Positions 1 through 6,879 of a DNA stretch of 32,821 nucleotides are shown one piece after another; position 1 is the first letter of the stretch; each line of letters begins with the position of its first letter. The notes under the pieces are model-generated. The model saw only the letters and a list, made by a program, of their open reading frames with translations, was not told the DNA's origin and ran no database searches. The DNA is taken from assembly GCA_041572755.1 (NCBI GenBank), contig JBFFRY010000027.1:1-32821 (forward strand), read 5' to 3'. Source of the stretch: JBFELU01 sp041572755 (GTDB lineage: Bacteria > Actinomycetota > Acidimicrobiia > Spongiisociales > UBA11373). A program made the translations under genes and the position numbers.

Positions 1-183
1 CTGGAGTCGGCGGCTCCGGAGGAACTGGGCGACGCCCACCCGTTGTTCGAGCCCGCCGATCGGGACATGCTCGATCCCAGGCGGTCGGTGGAACTCCGGC
101 GGTCGCCCGGAGGAGGATCGTTCTCCTCGGTGAACGAGCAGCTCGCCCAGATCGAAGCCGAACTGGACGCGATCACCCGGTAG
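1..183 (+). CDS. argH: Argininosuccinate lyase, C-terminal end (partial)
   Basis: The reading frame is open from the left window edge to a TAG at 181-183, giving about 60 residues. The tail contains DPRRSVELRRSPGGGS followed by a helix SVNEQLAQIEAELDAI. This resembles the conserved C-terminal tail of argininosuccinate lyase, where a '...SV..R...GG.....V..QL' stretch precedes the last helix. The family catalyses the last step of arginine synthesis, releasing arginine and fumarate in the cytoplasm. The catalytic body lies outside the window, so the call rests on the tail alone. Another member of the fumarase/aspartase superfamily is less likely but cannot be excluded. Confidence 0.6.
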   Translation: MESAAPEELGDAHPLFEPADRDMLDPRRSVELRRSPGGGSFSSVNEQLAQIEAELDAITR

Positions 184-234
184 GGGGTTGCACGAACCGC
201 GGATGCGTCGTTCAATGATCGGCGGAGGTGACGG

Positions 235-789
235 ATGTTCGAATCCGCACTCGTCGTGAAGGAACTGCCCGCAGATCTCTGGGAGCTGCGGCGGCCCCTC
301 GTCTACCGGGGCGCACGGGACACGATCACGGTCCCCGCCGGGTTCCCCACCGACTTCGCCTCGGTGCCCCGCCCCTTCTGGTGGTTCGTGCCCCGAGCCG
401 GCCGTCACACCAAAGCGGCGGTGCTCCACGATTTCCTCTGCCGGAGGGGGGATCACCTCGACCCTGCGATCCATCGCTCGGATGCGGACGGGATCTTTCG
501 ACGCACCATGCGGGAGGGAGGGGTCGATCTCCTGCGCCGCTGGATCATGTGGGCGGCGGTGCGCTGGACGCAATTCGGACTGTTCCGGATCTCCCAAGGA
601 GGAGTCGGTGAGCTGTTCGGAGTCCTGGCGATCACCGCCCTGGCACTCCCGGTCCTGCTCCCCGGGGCCACGGTCGTCGCAGTGTCGCTGGTTGCCTTCT
701 GGGTGCTCCGGCTCGCCGTCTACGTGATAGCCCGGCTGGTGGGGCGGCGCTCGGGCGAACCCGTGCCTCGATTCCTCGCTGCCCGCTAG
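235..789 (+). CDS. DUF1353 family protein with C-terminal membrane segments
   Basis: 184 residues. The start is supported by GGAGG six bases before the ATG. The N-terminal 75 residues match the DUF1353 pattern: VPAGFPTDFASVPRPFWW and then a KAAVLHDFLCRR stretch. Members occur in phage and bacterial genomes and have no established biochemical role. After the domain, roughly residues 125-170 form two hydrophobic segments (LFGVLAITALALPVLLPG and VVAVSLVAFWVLRLAVYVIA), so this version is probably membrane-anchored. It follows the argH tail by about 50 bp and converges on the next operon. The family assignment is firm; the function is unknown. Confidence 0.8.
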   Translation: MFESALVVKELPADLWELRRPLVYRGARDTITVPAGFPTDFASVPRPFWWFVPRAGRHTKAAVLHDFLCRRGDHLDPAIHRSDADGIFRRTMREGGVDLLRRWIMWAAVRWTQFGLFRISQGGVGELFGVLAITALALPVLLPGATVVAVSLVAFWVLRLAVYVIARLVGRRSGEPVPRFLAAR

Positions 790-1508
790 GCGCGCAGGGC
801 CAGTCGGTACAGCCGTTCGTAGTGGGGGCGACACTCTGCGTAGATCGGCTCGAGTTCCTCGGGGAAGGCCTCGGTCTTCGGCCGGTAGGGAACGAAGCCG
901 GTGGTCTCATGGAGGCGCCCATACCAATCGTCGGCCCATACCCCGTCCTCCGGCTTGGGTCCCGGCGGCCAGGCAAGCATCGCCTCCTCGAATGCCAGAC
1001 CGAGCCTTCCGCAGAGCTGCGACAGAACGGTACGGGGGTTGGTGAGCAACTCCCGGGAATCGACGACGATCGGGGTCAAGCCCTTCGCCTCGAGACGCTC
1101 CACGATGGCCATCTGGATGTCGAATCCGGTGTCCGTCATCACCGGCACCCGGCCGAGACCGGCCGCAAGCGACGGCAGCATCTCCCGGGGATCTCGAGTG
1201 AGCAGGAAGTTGTCGAGCTCGTCGACGATATCGAGGCCGAACCCGACGAGGTGGTGGGCCATGTTCTTGAAGAACCACACCGGCTGCGGCGAGGGGCTCC
1301 GCAACATCGCCTCGAGGATCTCCTCACGGTCGGTGGGCACTGCCTCGAGGATCGCCTCCCGTCCCGGGTGATGGACGCCGGTGTGTGCCAGGTAGTGCCC
1401 GTACATCGGTTCATCCCAGACTGCGGTGTCGGAGCGCTGGCGCCAGGCGTACATCATCGCCGTCGAGACGTTGCGGGGCCCCGACCACATGTTGATCCGG
1501 CGCGTCAC
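786..1508 (-). CDS. Sulfotransferase-like P-loop protein
   Basis: 240 residues if translation starts at the GTG at 1508-1506, which overlaps the TGA of the upstream aminotransferase (GTGA, 4-bp overlap). The start is chosen because the conserved domain begins at once: RRINMWSGPRNVSTAMMYAW is the phosphosulfate-binding loop of PAPS-dependent sulfotransferases. NFLLTRDPREMLPS resembles the 3'-phosphate-binding segment. A much longer reading frame upstream is only a shadow of the aminotransferase. The substrate is not predictable. The overlap with the PLP enzyme implies translational coupling and perhaps a shared amino-acid-derived substrate (inference). The last codons overlap the convergent DUF1353 gene by 4 bp. 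Confidence 0.75.
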   Translation of the reverse strand: MTRRINMWSGPRNVSTAMMYAWRQRSDTAVWDEPMYGHYLAHTGVHHPGREAILEAVPTDREEILEAMLRSPSPQPVWFFKNMAHHLVGFGLDIVDELDNFLLTRDPREMLPSLAAGLGRVPVMTDTGFDIQMAIVERLEAKGLTPIVVDSRELLTNPRTVLSQLCGRLGLAFEEAMLAWPPGPKPEDGVWADDWYGRLHETTGFVPYRPKTEAFPEELEPIYAECRPHYERLYRLALRA

Positions 1509-2419
1509 GAAGCCTCCCCGGCCGCCTCGAACGCCTCTCGGTACACATCGACGAGTCGTTGGGTGACGGGGCCCGGTGCAGCAGCGATCTTGCGGCCATC
1601 GATGGCGGTCACCGGTGTCAACCCACCGAAGGTTCCGGTCACGAAGACCTCCTCGGCCGCATAGGCCTCGGTGACCGAGAAGGCGGTCTCCTTCGACGGG
1701 ATCCCGTGCTCCCGACACAGCTCCAGCACCAGACCTCGAGTGATGCCCGGGAGAAAGCAGGATCCTCCGGCCGTCGTGACCACTCCGCCGGTCACGATGA
1801 AGAAGTTGGTGGCGTTGCAGGTGGCGACGTTCCCATCGGTGTCGAGCATCAAGGCCTCGTCGGCCCCCGCCTCGAGGGCTTGGATGAGTGCCACGACCTC
1901 GTGGATCTTGGAGTGGCAGTTCCACGTCTGGTCGAGGGTGTCGGGGGGAGGCCGGCGCACCGCCGAGGTGAACAGAGTGATCCCACTCCGGGTGACCTCC
2001 GGGTCGGCCAGCTTGTGCTCGGCGGTCACCACGACGGTGGGGGAGCCCACCACCAGGCGCGGATCCTGTGACGGAGTCTTCTTCACGCCCCGGCTGATCA
2101 TCAGGCGCACATGGACGTCGGTGTGCATGTCGTTGCGCCGCACGGTCTCGTAGAGCACCTCGCGAATCTCGCCCCGGGTCATCGGCAGGTCGAGGTGAAC
2201 CCCCCTGGCGGTCCGTTCCAGCCGATCGAGGTGGCGGTCCAGATAGACGAATCGGCCGTCGTGAAGCCGCAGGCCCTCCCACACGCCGTCACCCACGAGG
2301 AACGCGCTGTCGAAGACCGAGACCTTGGCCTGAGGGCGGGGGAGGAACTCACCGTTCACATAGACGAGAACGTCTGCGTTTCTCGGGTCGGGGAGCGCGT
2401 CGTGGGTTCCGCGGGCCAT
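1505..2419 (-). CDS. Fold-type IV PLP aminotransferase (BCAT/D-amino acid transaminase family)
   Basis: 304 residues, a normal length for the class IV family. Visible family features are VYVNGEFLPRPQAKVSVFD near residue 20, GDGVWEGLRLHDGRF, the RHLDRLERTA helix, and the probable PLP-binding Lys171 within NCHSKIHEV. These are followed by GADEALMLDTDGNVATCNATNFF and the PGITRGLVLEL phosphate-binding region. The NCHSK context departs from the usual branched-chain enzyme surroundings, so the amino donor is uncertain. The gene starts 9 bp after the pabBC stop and ends in a GTGA overlap with the sulfotransferase gene, so all three are probably one transcript. Transaminase function is likely; 4-amino-4-deoxychorismate lyase-like activity is a less likely alternative because PabC is already fused upstream. 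Confidence 0.85.
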   Translation of the reverse strand: MARGTHDALPDPRNADVLVYVNGEFLPRPQAKVSVFDSAFLVGDGVWEGLRLHDGRFVYLDRHLDRLERTARGVHLDLPMTRGEIREVLYETVRRNDMHTDVHVRLMISRGVKKTPSQDPRLVVGSPTVVVTAEHKLADPEVTRSGITLFTSAVRRPPPDTLDQTWNCHSKIHEVVALIQALEAGADEALMLDTDGNVATCNATNFFIVTGGVVTTAGGSCFLPGITRGLVLELCREHGIPSKETAFSVTEAYAAEEVFVTGTFGGLTPVTAIDGRKIAAAPGPVTQRLVDVYREAFEAAGEAS

Positions 2420-2428
2420 GGCGGGACG

Positions 2429-4189
2429 CTAGCCGCCACCGCCGGCCGTGGCGAGGGAAGCCGGTCTCCAAAGTCGCACGGAATTCACGACGGCCAACCG
2501 TGATGCCCTCGCCACGTCATCGATCGCCAGTGCCCGCTCCTCGACCTCGCCGGACTCGAGCAGTCGGGCCCGGTGAATTCCCGGCAGGAGCCCGGCATCG
2601 AGGGGCGGCGTGCACCAACGGCCCCCCTGCTCGACGAGCAGGTTCCCGACGGTCGTCTCGGTGACCTCGCCCCGTTGGTTCACCAGGATCACGTCATCGG
2701 CCCCCCGGTGGCGGCGCAGGGCCTCCTCGTAGCGGGTCCGGGCCGTCGTCTTGTGATACAGCATCGGGTCGGTGGAGTCCACGGGTACCTCGTCGATCAC
2801 CAGCATCACCGGGGCATCCGAGACCTGGAGTGCAGCGACCGTCACCGTGGGGGTGCCGTGCTCATCCACCGTCAGACGAACCCGGGCCGGCCCCTCATCG
2901 AGCTTCTCCGCCTCGAGGAGGGCGCGACGAACCCGGGCCCGGTCAAAAGTGAAGCGGAAGTAGTCGGCCGACCCCTCCAGCCGGTCGAGGTGCTCCTCGA
3001 GCGCCCAGTAGCCCCGGTCGTCCCAACGCAGGGTCTCGAGAAGGTCGAAGGCGGGTCGTCGGACCGTGAGCACCCGGGCCTTGGCGTAGGCCTCGCCGTG
3101 CTCGCCCGCGGCGCTCGAATCCCAGGTGATACCGCCCCCGACGCCGTACTCGACGTCTCCCGAATCCAGGTCGAGTGCGGCCGTGCGGATCCCCACGGCG
3201 AAGACACCGTGCTTCGCCCCCGGAGCCAACCAGCCGGTCGCTCCGCAGTAGACACCGCGACGGGCCGTCTCCATCTCGGCGATGATCCCCATCGTGCTCG
3301 CCTTGGGGGCACCGGTCACCGAACCGCACGGGAAGAGCGCTTCCAGCACCCGGCACAACCCGACTCCATCACGGAGGCGGGACGAGATCGTGGACGTCAT
3401 CTGCCACACGGTCTCGTAGCGTTCCGCTTCGAAGAGCCTCTCCACGGCGACGGTCCCGAACTCCGAGATCCTGCCCATGTCGTTGCGCAGCAGATCCACG
3501 ATCATCAGGTTCTCGGCCCGCTCCTTCGGCGAGGCAACCATGGCAGCCGCCCGTTCCAGGTCCTCGGTGGGCCACCGGCCCCGAAGCGCGGTGCCCTTCA
3601 TCGGACGGGTCGTGAGCCAGCCGTCGTCCATTCGGAAGAAGAGCTCCGGGGAGGCGCAGGCGACCCCCCAGCGGTCCGTGGCGAGGTAGGAGGCGTAGGC
3701 ACCCCGCTGGGCGTGGGCCAAGTCGCCGTAGAACGCCAGCGGATCTCCGGCCAGAGCGCCGCGGAGCCGAAAGCTGAAGTTCACCTGGTACGTGTCACCG
3801 GCCCGGATGCGCTCCCGGATGCGGCCGACTGCGGATCGGTACTCGTCGGCATCCAACGAGGGCTGCCATTCCACGCTCCAGGACCCCGAGCCAATCGGAG
3901 GAGCAATGGGGCGGCGCTCCTCGAAGACGCCGAACCACACGAAAGGGAGCCGGGACGCCACGGACCCATCCTCCGGCCTGATGGGAAGGGCGCTGTCGAA
4001 GGCGGGGGCGGCCTCGTACCCCACCCACCCGGCGACCCAGTAGCCGGCCTCTGCTGCCCGTTGGCCGGCGGCAACGGTCTCCCGAACGGTGCTCAGGTCG
4101 GTCGACACGAGTTCCGAGACCGGCCGGTGCAGCGCAAACGATGCCCCGCCGCCCGGGGTCAGGTCATCGAAGCGCACCGACGCGGCCAC
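2429..4189 (-). CDS. pabBC: Fused aminodeoxychorismate synthase component I / 4-amino-4-deoxychorismate lyase (PabB-PabC)
   Basis: 586 residues from the GTG at 4189, where the domain begins as AASVRFDDL. The only other standard in-frame start is the ATG at 4393; the 68 residues it would add look non-coding and would cover the regulatory palindromes. The first part is the chorismate-binding domain, with SPELFF, RPMKGTALRG, ERAENLMIVDLLRNDMGRI, FPCGSVTGAPKASTMGII and a RGVYCGATGWL segment. The second part is the class IV PLP lyase domain with YHKTTARTRYEEAL (probable PLP lysine), ETTVGNLLVEQGG and AGLLPGIHRARLLESGEV. Together they make p-aminobenzoate for folate, the methyl carrier of the neighbouring Wood-Ljungdahl cluster. 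PabB-PabC fusions are known in bacteria. The gene is transcribed divergently from the acs-coo cluster. Confidence 0.9.
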   Translation of the reverse strand: MAASVRFDDLTPGGGASFALHRPVSELVSTDLSTVRETVAAGQRAAEAGYWVAGWVGYEAAPAFDSALPIRPEDGSVASRLPFVWFGVFEERRPIAPPIGSGSWSVEWQPSLDADEYRSAVGRIRERIRAGDTYQVNFSFRLRGALAGDPLAFYGDLAHAQRGAYASYLATDRWGVACASPELFFRMDDGWLTTRPMKGTALRGRWPTEDLERAAAMVASPKERAENLMIVDLLRNDMGRISEFGTVAVERLFEAERYETVWQMTSTISSRLRDGVGLCRVLEALFPCGSVTGAPKASTMGIIAEMETARRGVYCGATGWLAPGAKHGVFAVGIRTAALDLDSGDVEYGVGGGITWDSSAAGEHGEAYAKARVLTVRRPAFDLLETLRWDDRGYWALEEHLDRLEGSADYFRFTFDRARVRRALLEAEKLDEGPARVRLTVDEHGTPTVTVAALQVSDAPVMLVIDEVPVDSTDPMLYHKTTARTRYEEALRRHRGADDVILVNQRGEVTETTVGNLLVEQGGRWCTPPLDAGLLPGIHRARLLESGEVEERALAIDDVARASRLAVVNSVRLWRPASLATAGGGG

Positions 4190-4262
4190 CAGCGGCAGCG
4201 TAGGCCAATCTCGGGGAATCCCCGCCGATCGGGGCTCCTCGACCGTCCCGCGGGGCTCGTCG

Positions 4263-4318
4263 GGGCGCGAAAACCCGAAATGCCGGGTCTTCCGGCGCCC
4301 CGCAGGGACTTTCGACCC
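4263..4318. promoter_or_regulatory. Three tandem DosR/DevR-like palindromic boxes
   Basis: The best site, GGGACTTTCGACCC at 4305-4318, matches the mycobacterial DosR core GGGACT-WW-AGTCCC at 12 of 14 positions and is followed by TA. Two weaker sites lie upstream: GGGTCTTCCGGCGC at 4285-4298 (9 of 14) and GGGCGCGAAAACCC at 4263-4276 (8 of 14). Their centres are 22 and 20 bp apart, about two helical turns, as expected for cooperative tandem sites. They lie about 110-165 bp upstream of the first acs-cluster start and 74-130 bp upstream of the pabBC GTG, so either or both directions could be controlled. Binding by a DosR-type regulator is inferred from the motif only. Confidence 0.5.
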
Positions 4319-4427
4319 TATGAGTCGGCCATCGGGAGGGGGCAATCTCCTTGCAGCACACTTGAACTGAGGGGGCAAGTGCCGTGAAACCACGGCCGAG
4401 ATCGGAATGGTCTAGACGGGGGTTGCT

Positions 4428-4817
4428 ATGAGCATGCTGGTGCTCGACGTCCCGACGATGTTCGCCGACCACCACGTGGTGGAGGTGCGGCGGCTTCTTC
4501 TGGGACTGACCGGCGTCGACGACGTCGATGCTTCGAGCGCATTTCGGACCGTGTCCATCTCCTTCGATCCGGAGAAGGTCACGGAAGACGAGATCAGGTC
4601 GGTCATCGACGAGGCCGGCTACACGGCCCAACTCGAGGTTCCCATCGAATCGGGGGAGCCGACGGTGGGGCGCAACGGCGATGCCTACTTCCGGCATACG
4701 GCCGCCTACGAGGCTGCCGGCAACGTGATGGCGTTCGGACAGGAGGTCGCCTCCGTGGGACGGCCGCTGTGGCCGTGTCCCGGCATGGGCCCGGTCCGCA
4801 TGATGGATGAGGGGTGA
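4428..4817 (+). CDS. HMA-fold protein lacking the CxxC metal site, leader gene of the acs-coo cluster
   Basis: 129 residues. Residues 4-70 have the heavy-metal-associated domain pattern: a first strand, a VRRLLLGLTGVDDVDAS helix-strand, FDPEKVTEDEIRSVIDEAGY, then a final strand. Where HMA proteins carry MxCxxC, this one reads MFADHH, so both cysteines are missing and a His-His pair takes their place. A C-terminal extension of about 50 residues ends in WPCPGMGPVRMM with the only cysteine, Cys117. It ends 4 bp before cooS, whose Shine-Dalgarno sequence lies over its stop, so the two are probably translationally coupled. A nickel- or copper-handling role for CODH/ACS assembly is inferred from position and fold; no function is established here. 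Confidence 0.6.
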   Translation: MSMLVLDVPTMFADHHVVEVRRLLLGLTGVDDVDASSAFRTVSISFDPEKVTEDEIRSVIDEAGYTAQLEVPIESGEPTVGRNGDAYFRHTAAYEAAGNVMAFGQEVASVGRPLWPCPGMGPVRMMDEG

Positions 4818-4821
4818 GCCC

Positions 4822-6861
4822 ATGACAGATGAGCAAAAGGTGGCGTCGCCGAGGCGAAAGCAGCGGACGCCCGAGGAGGCATCGATCGATCCCGCCGCCC
4901 AGGAGATGCTGGCGCTGGCCAACGAGTTGGGGATCGGAACCGCCTTCAGCCGCGCCGATGCGATGGCGCCCTGCAACATCGGCGCGGCCGGCATGTGCTG
5001 CAGCCTGTGTGCCATGGGCCCGTGTCGTCTCACCAAGGATGGATCGACGGGGGTCTGCGGAGCCACGATCGACACCATCCAGTCCCGCAACTTCATTCGA
5101 TCGATTGCCGCCGGATCCGCAGCCCATTCCGATCATGGCCGCGACATGGCGTTCACTCTCAAAGCAGTCGCCAACGGTGAGACCGAGGGCTATCGGATTC
5201 GCGACGTCGCCAAGCTGCGCATGGTGGCGGAGGAATACGACATCCCCATCGAGGATCGGTCCCCGGAGGAGATCGCCAACGATCTCGCCGACCTCTACAT
5301 CTCCCAGTTCGGGCAGCAGAAGGGCGCAATCGTCCCGGTGAAGCGGGCCCCCGAGAAACGCCAGCGGATCTGGGAGGAGCAAGGAGTCATCCCCCGCGGC
5401 ATCGACCGCGAGGTGGTCGAGGCGCTCCATCGCACCCACATGGGCGACGACCAGGACCCCGGCCACATTCTGAACCACGCGGTTCGCACCGCGTTGGCCG
5501 ACGGATGGGGCGGCAGCATGATCGCCACCGACATCTCCGACATCCTGTTCGGCACTCCCGCACCCCTGCTGGGAGAGGCGAACCTGGGAGTCCTCAAGGA
5601 CGACATGGTCAACGTCATCGTCCACGGCCACGAGCCCACCCTGAGCCAGATGGTGGTGGCGGCGTCACAGGATCCCGAGATCATCGAGTACGCCAAGGCG
5701 GCCGGCGCGGCGGGGATCAACCTCTCCGGCATCTGCTGCACGGCGAACGAGATCCTGATGCGCCAGGGAATACCGGCGTCCGGGAACTTCCTCCAGCAGG
5801 AGCTGGCGGTGCTCACCGGTGCGGTCGAGGCGATGGTCGTCGACGTCCAGTGCATCATGCAGGCCCTCGTCGCCCTGGCGGAGAACTTTCACACCAAGAT
5901 CATCACCACCTCTCCGAAGGTGCGGATCAAGGGCGCCACTCACATGGAGTTCCGCGAGGAGAAGGCGCTCACCATCGCCAAGGAGATCCTCAAGGAGGCC
6001 ATCGACAACTACGCGAATCGAGGCCAGGTCACGATTCCGGACTACAAGAACTCCTTGGTCCCCGGCTTCTCCCACGAGTACATCAACTACATGCTGGGTG
6101 GCACCTACCGGGCGTCGTTCCGGCCCCTCAACGACGCCATCCAGGCCGGCCGGATTCGTGGTGTGGCTGCGATCGTCGGGTGTACCAACCCCCGCATCCA
6201 ACACGACTCGTACCACACCACGTTGACGGCCGCGCTCCTCAAACAGGACGTGCTGGTGGTCGAGACCGGCTGCAGCGCCATCGCCAACGCCAAGCTCGGA
6301 TTCCTCATGGGTGATGCCGGCCTGGACAAGGTGGGCCCGGGCCTCCGCGAGGTGTGCGAGACGGTGGGCATTCCGCCGGTTCTCCACATGGGCTCGTGCG
6401 TCGACAACACCCGGATTCTCACCGTGCTCACCCAGATGGTCGCCGAAGGTGGATTGGGCGACGATATCGACGAGATCCCCGCCGTCGGCCTGGCCCCCGA
6501 GTGGATGAGCGAGAAGGCGCTCTCCATCGCGGCGTACTGCGTTGCATCGGGGGCCTACGTGATCATGGGCGGGGTCAACCCGGTCGGGGGCAACGAGAAG
6601 AGGGTCCCCGAGAGCATCGAGGTCTCCCAGTTCCTCTCCCACGGTTGGGAAGAGATCTACGGAGGCAAGTTGGAGTTCGTCGACGATCCGCTCGACATGC
6701 TGAACCGCACGTTGGCGCACATCGATGCCAAGCGGGCGAGCCTCGGGTTGGCTCCGTACGACCCCGACAAGTTCGGTCAGAGCGGCGACGCTCGCATGGA
6801 AGAGATCGAGGCCCTGCCGTTGGAGGAGCGCCGAGCCGCTCTCTACGGCGCGGCCACGTAG
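4822..6861 (+). CDS. cooS: Ni-Fe carbon monoxide dehydrogenase catalytic subunit
   Basis: 679 residues from the ATG at 4822, with AGGGGTGA upstream; an ATG 15 bp earlier lies inside the previous gene. The enzyme interconverts CO and CO2 in the cytoplasm. The D- and B-cluster cysteines are at 51, 59, 60, 63, 68 and 79, with spacing like that of the Carboxydothermus enzyme. C-cluster ligands are the VHGHEP histidines (268/270), Cys305/306 (GICCTANE), Cys344 (DVQC), Cys454 (GCTNPR), Cys484 (ETGCSA) and Cys526 (MGSCVDNTR). The active-site lysine is Lys565 in PEWMSEK. All residues needed for activity are present. Being followed by acsB, it is most likely the CODH partner of a bifunctional CODH/ACS complex (the acsA role) rather than a stand-alone enzyme. 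Confidence 0.96.
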   Translation: MTDEQKVASPRRKQRTPEEASIDPAAQEMLALANELGIGTAFSRADAMAPCNIGAAGMCCSLCAMGPCRLTKDGSTGVCGATIDTIQSRNFIRSIAAGSAAHSDHGRDMAFTLKAVANGETEGYRIRDVAKLRMVAEEYDIPIEDRSPEEIANDLADLYISQFGQQKGAIVPVKRAPEKRQRIWEEQGVIPRGIDREVVEALHRTHMGDDQDPGHILNHAVRTALADGWGGSMIATDISDILFGTPAPLLGEANLGVLKDDMVNVIVHGHEPTLSQMVVAASQDPEIIEYAKAAGAAGINLSGICCTANEILMRQGIPASGNFLQQELAVLTGAVEAMVVDVQCIMQALVALAENFHTKIITTSPKVRIKGATHMEFREEKALTIAKEILKEAIDNYANRGQVTIPDYKNSLVPGFSHEYINYMLGGTYRASFRPLNDAIQAGRIRGVAAIVGCTNPRIQHDSYHTTLTAALLKQDVLVVETGCSAIANAKLGFLMGDAGLDKVGPGLREVCETVGIPPVLHMGSCVDNTRILTVLTQMVAEGGLGDDIDEIPAVGLAPEWMSEKALSIAAYCVASGAYVIMGGVNPVGGNEKRVPESIEVSQFLSHGWEEIYGGKLEFVDDPLDMLNRTLAHIDAKRASLGLAPYDPDKFGQSGDARMEEIEALPLEERRAALYGAAT

Positions 6862-6879
6862 AGAGGAGAACATCGGCTC

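Noticed and set aside
1509..2282. N-terminal extension of the sulfotransferase frame
   Set aside because: The extra 258 residues are low-complexity and lie over the aminotransferase gene. The P-loop begins right after the GTG at 1508.
2573..4387. Long plus-strand open frame opposite pabBC
   Set aside because: Arg/Gly/Pro-rich shadow with no recognisable motif; the minus strand carries clear PabB and PabC signatures.
4190..4393. ATG at 4393 as the pabBC start
   Set aside because: It would add 68 residues unlike any PabB N-terminus and cover the regulatory palindromes; the GTG at 4189 starts the domain directly.
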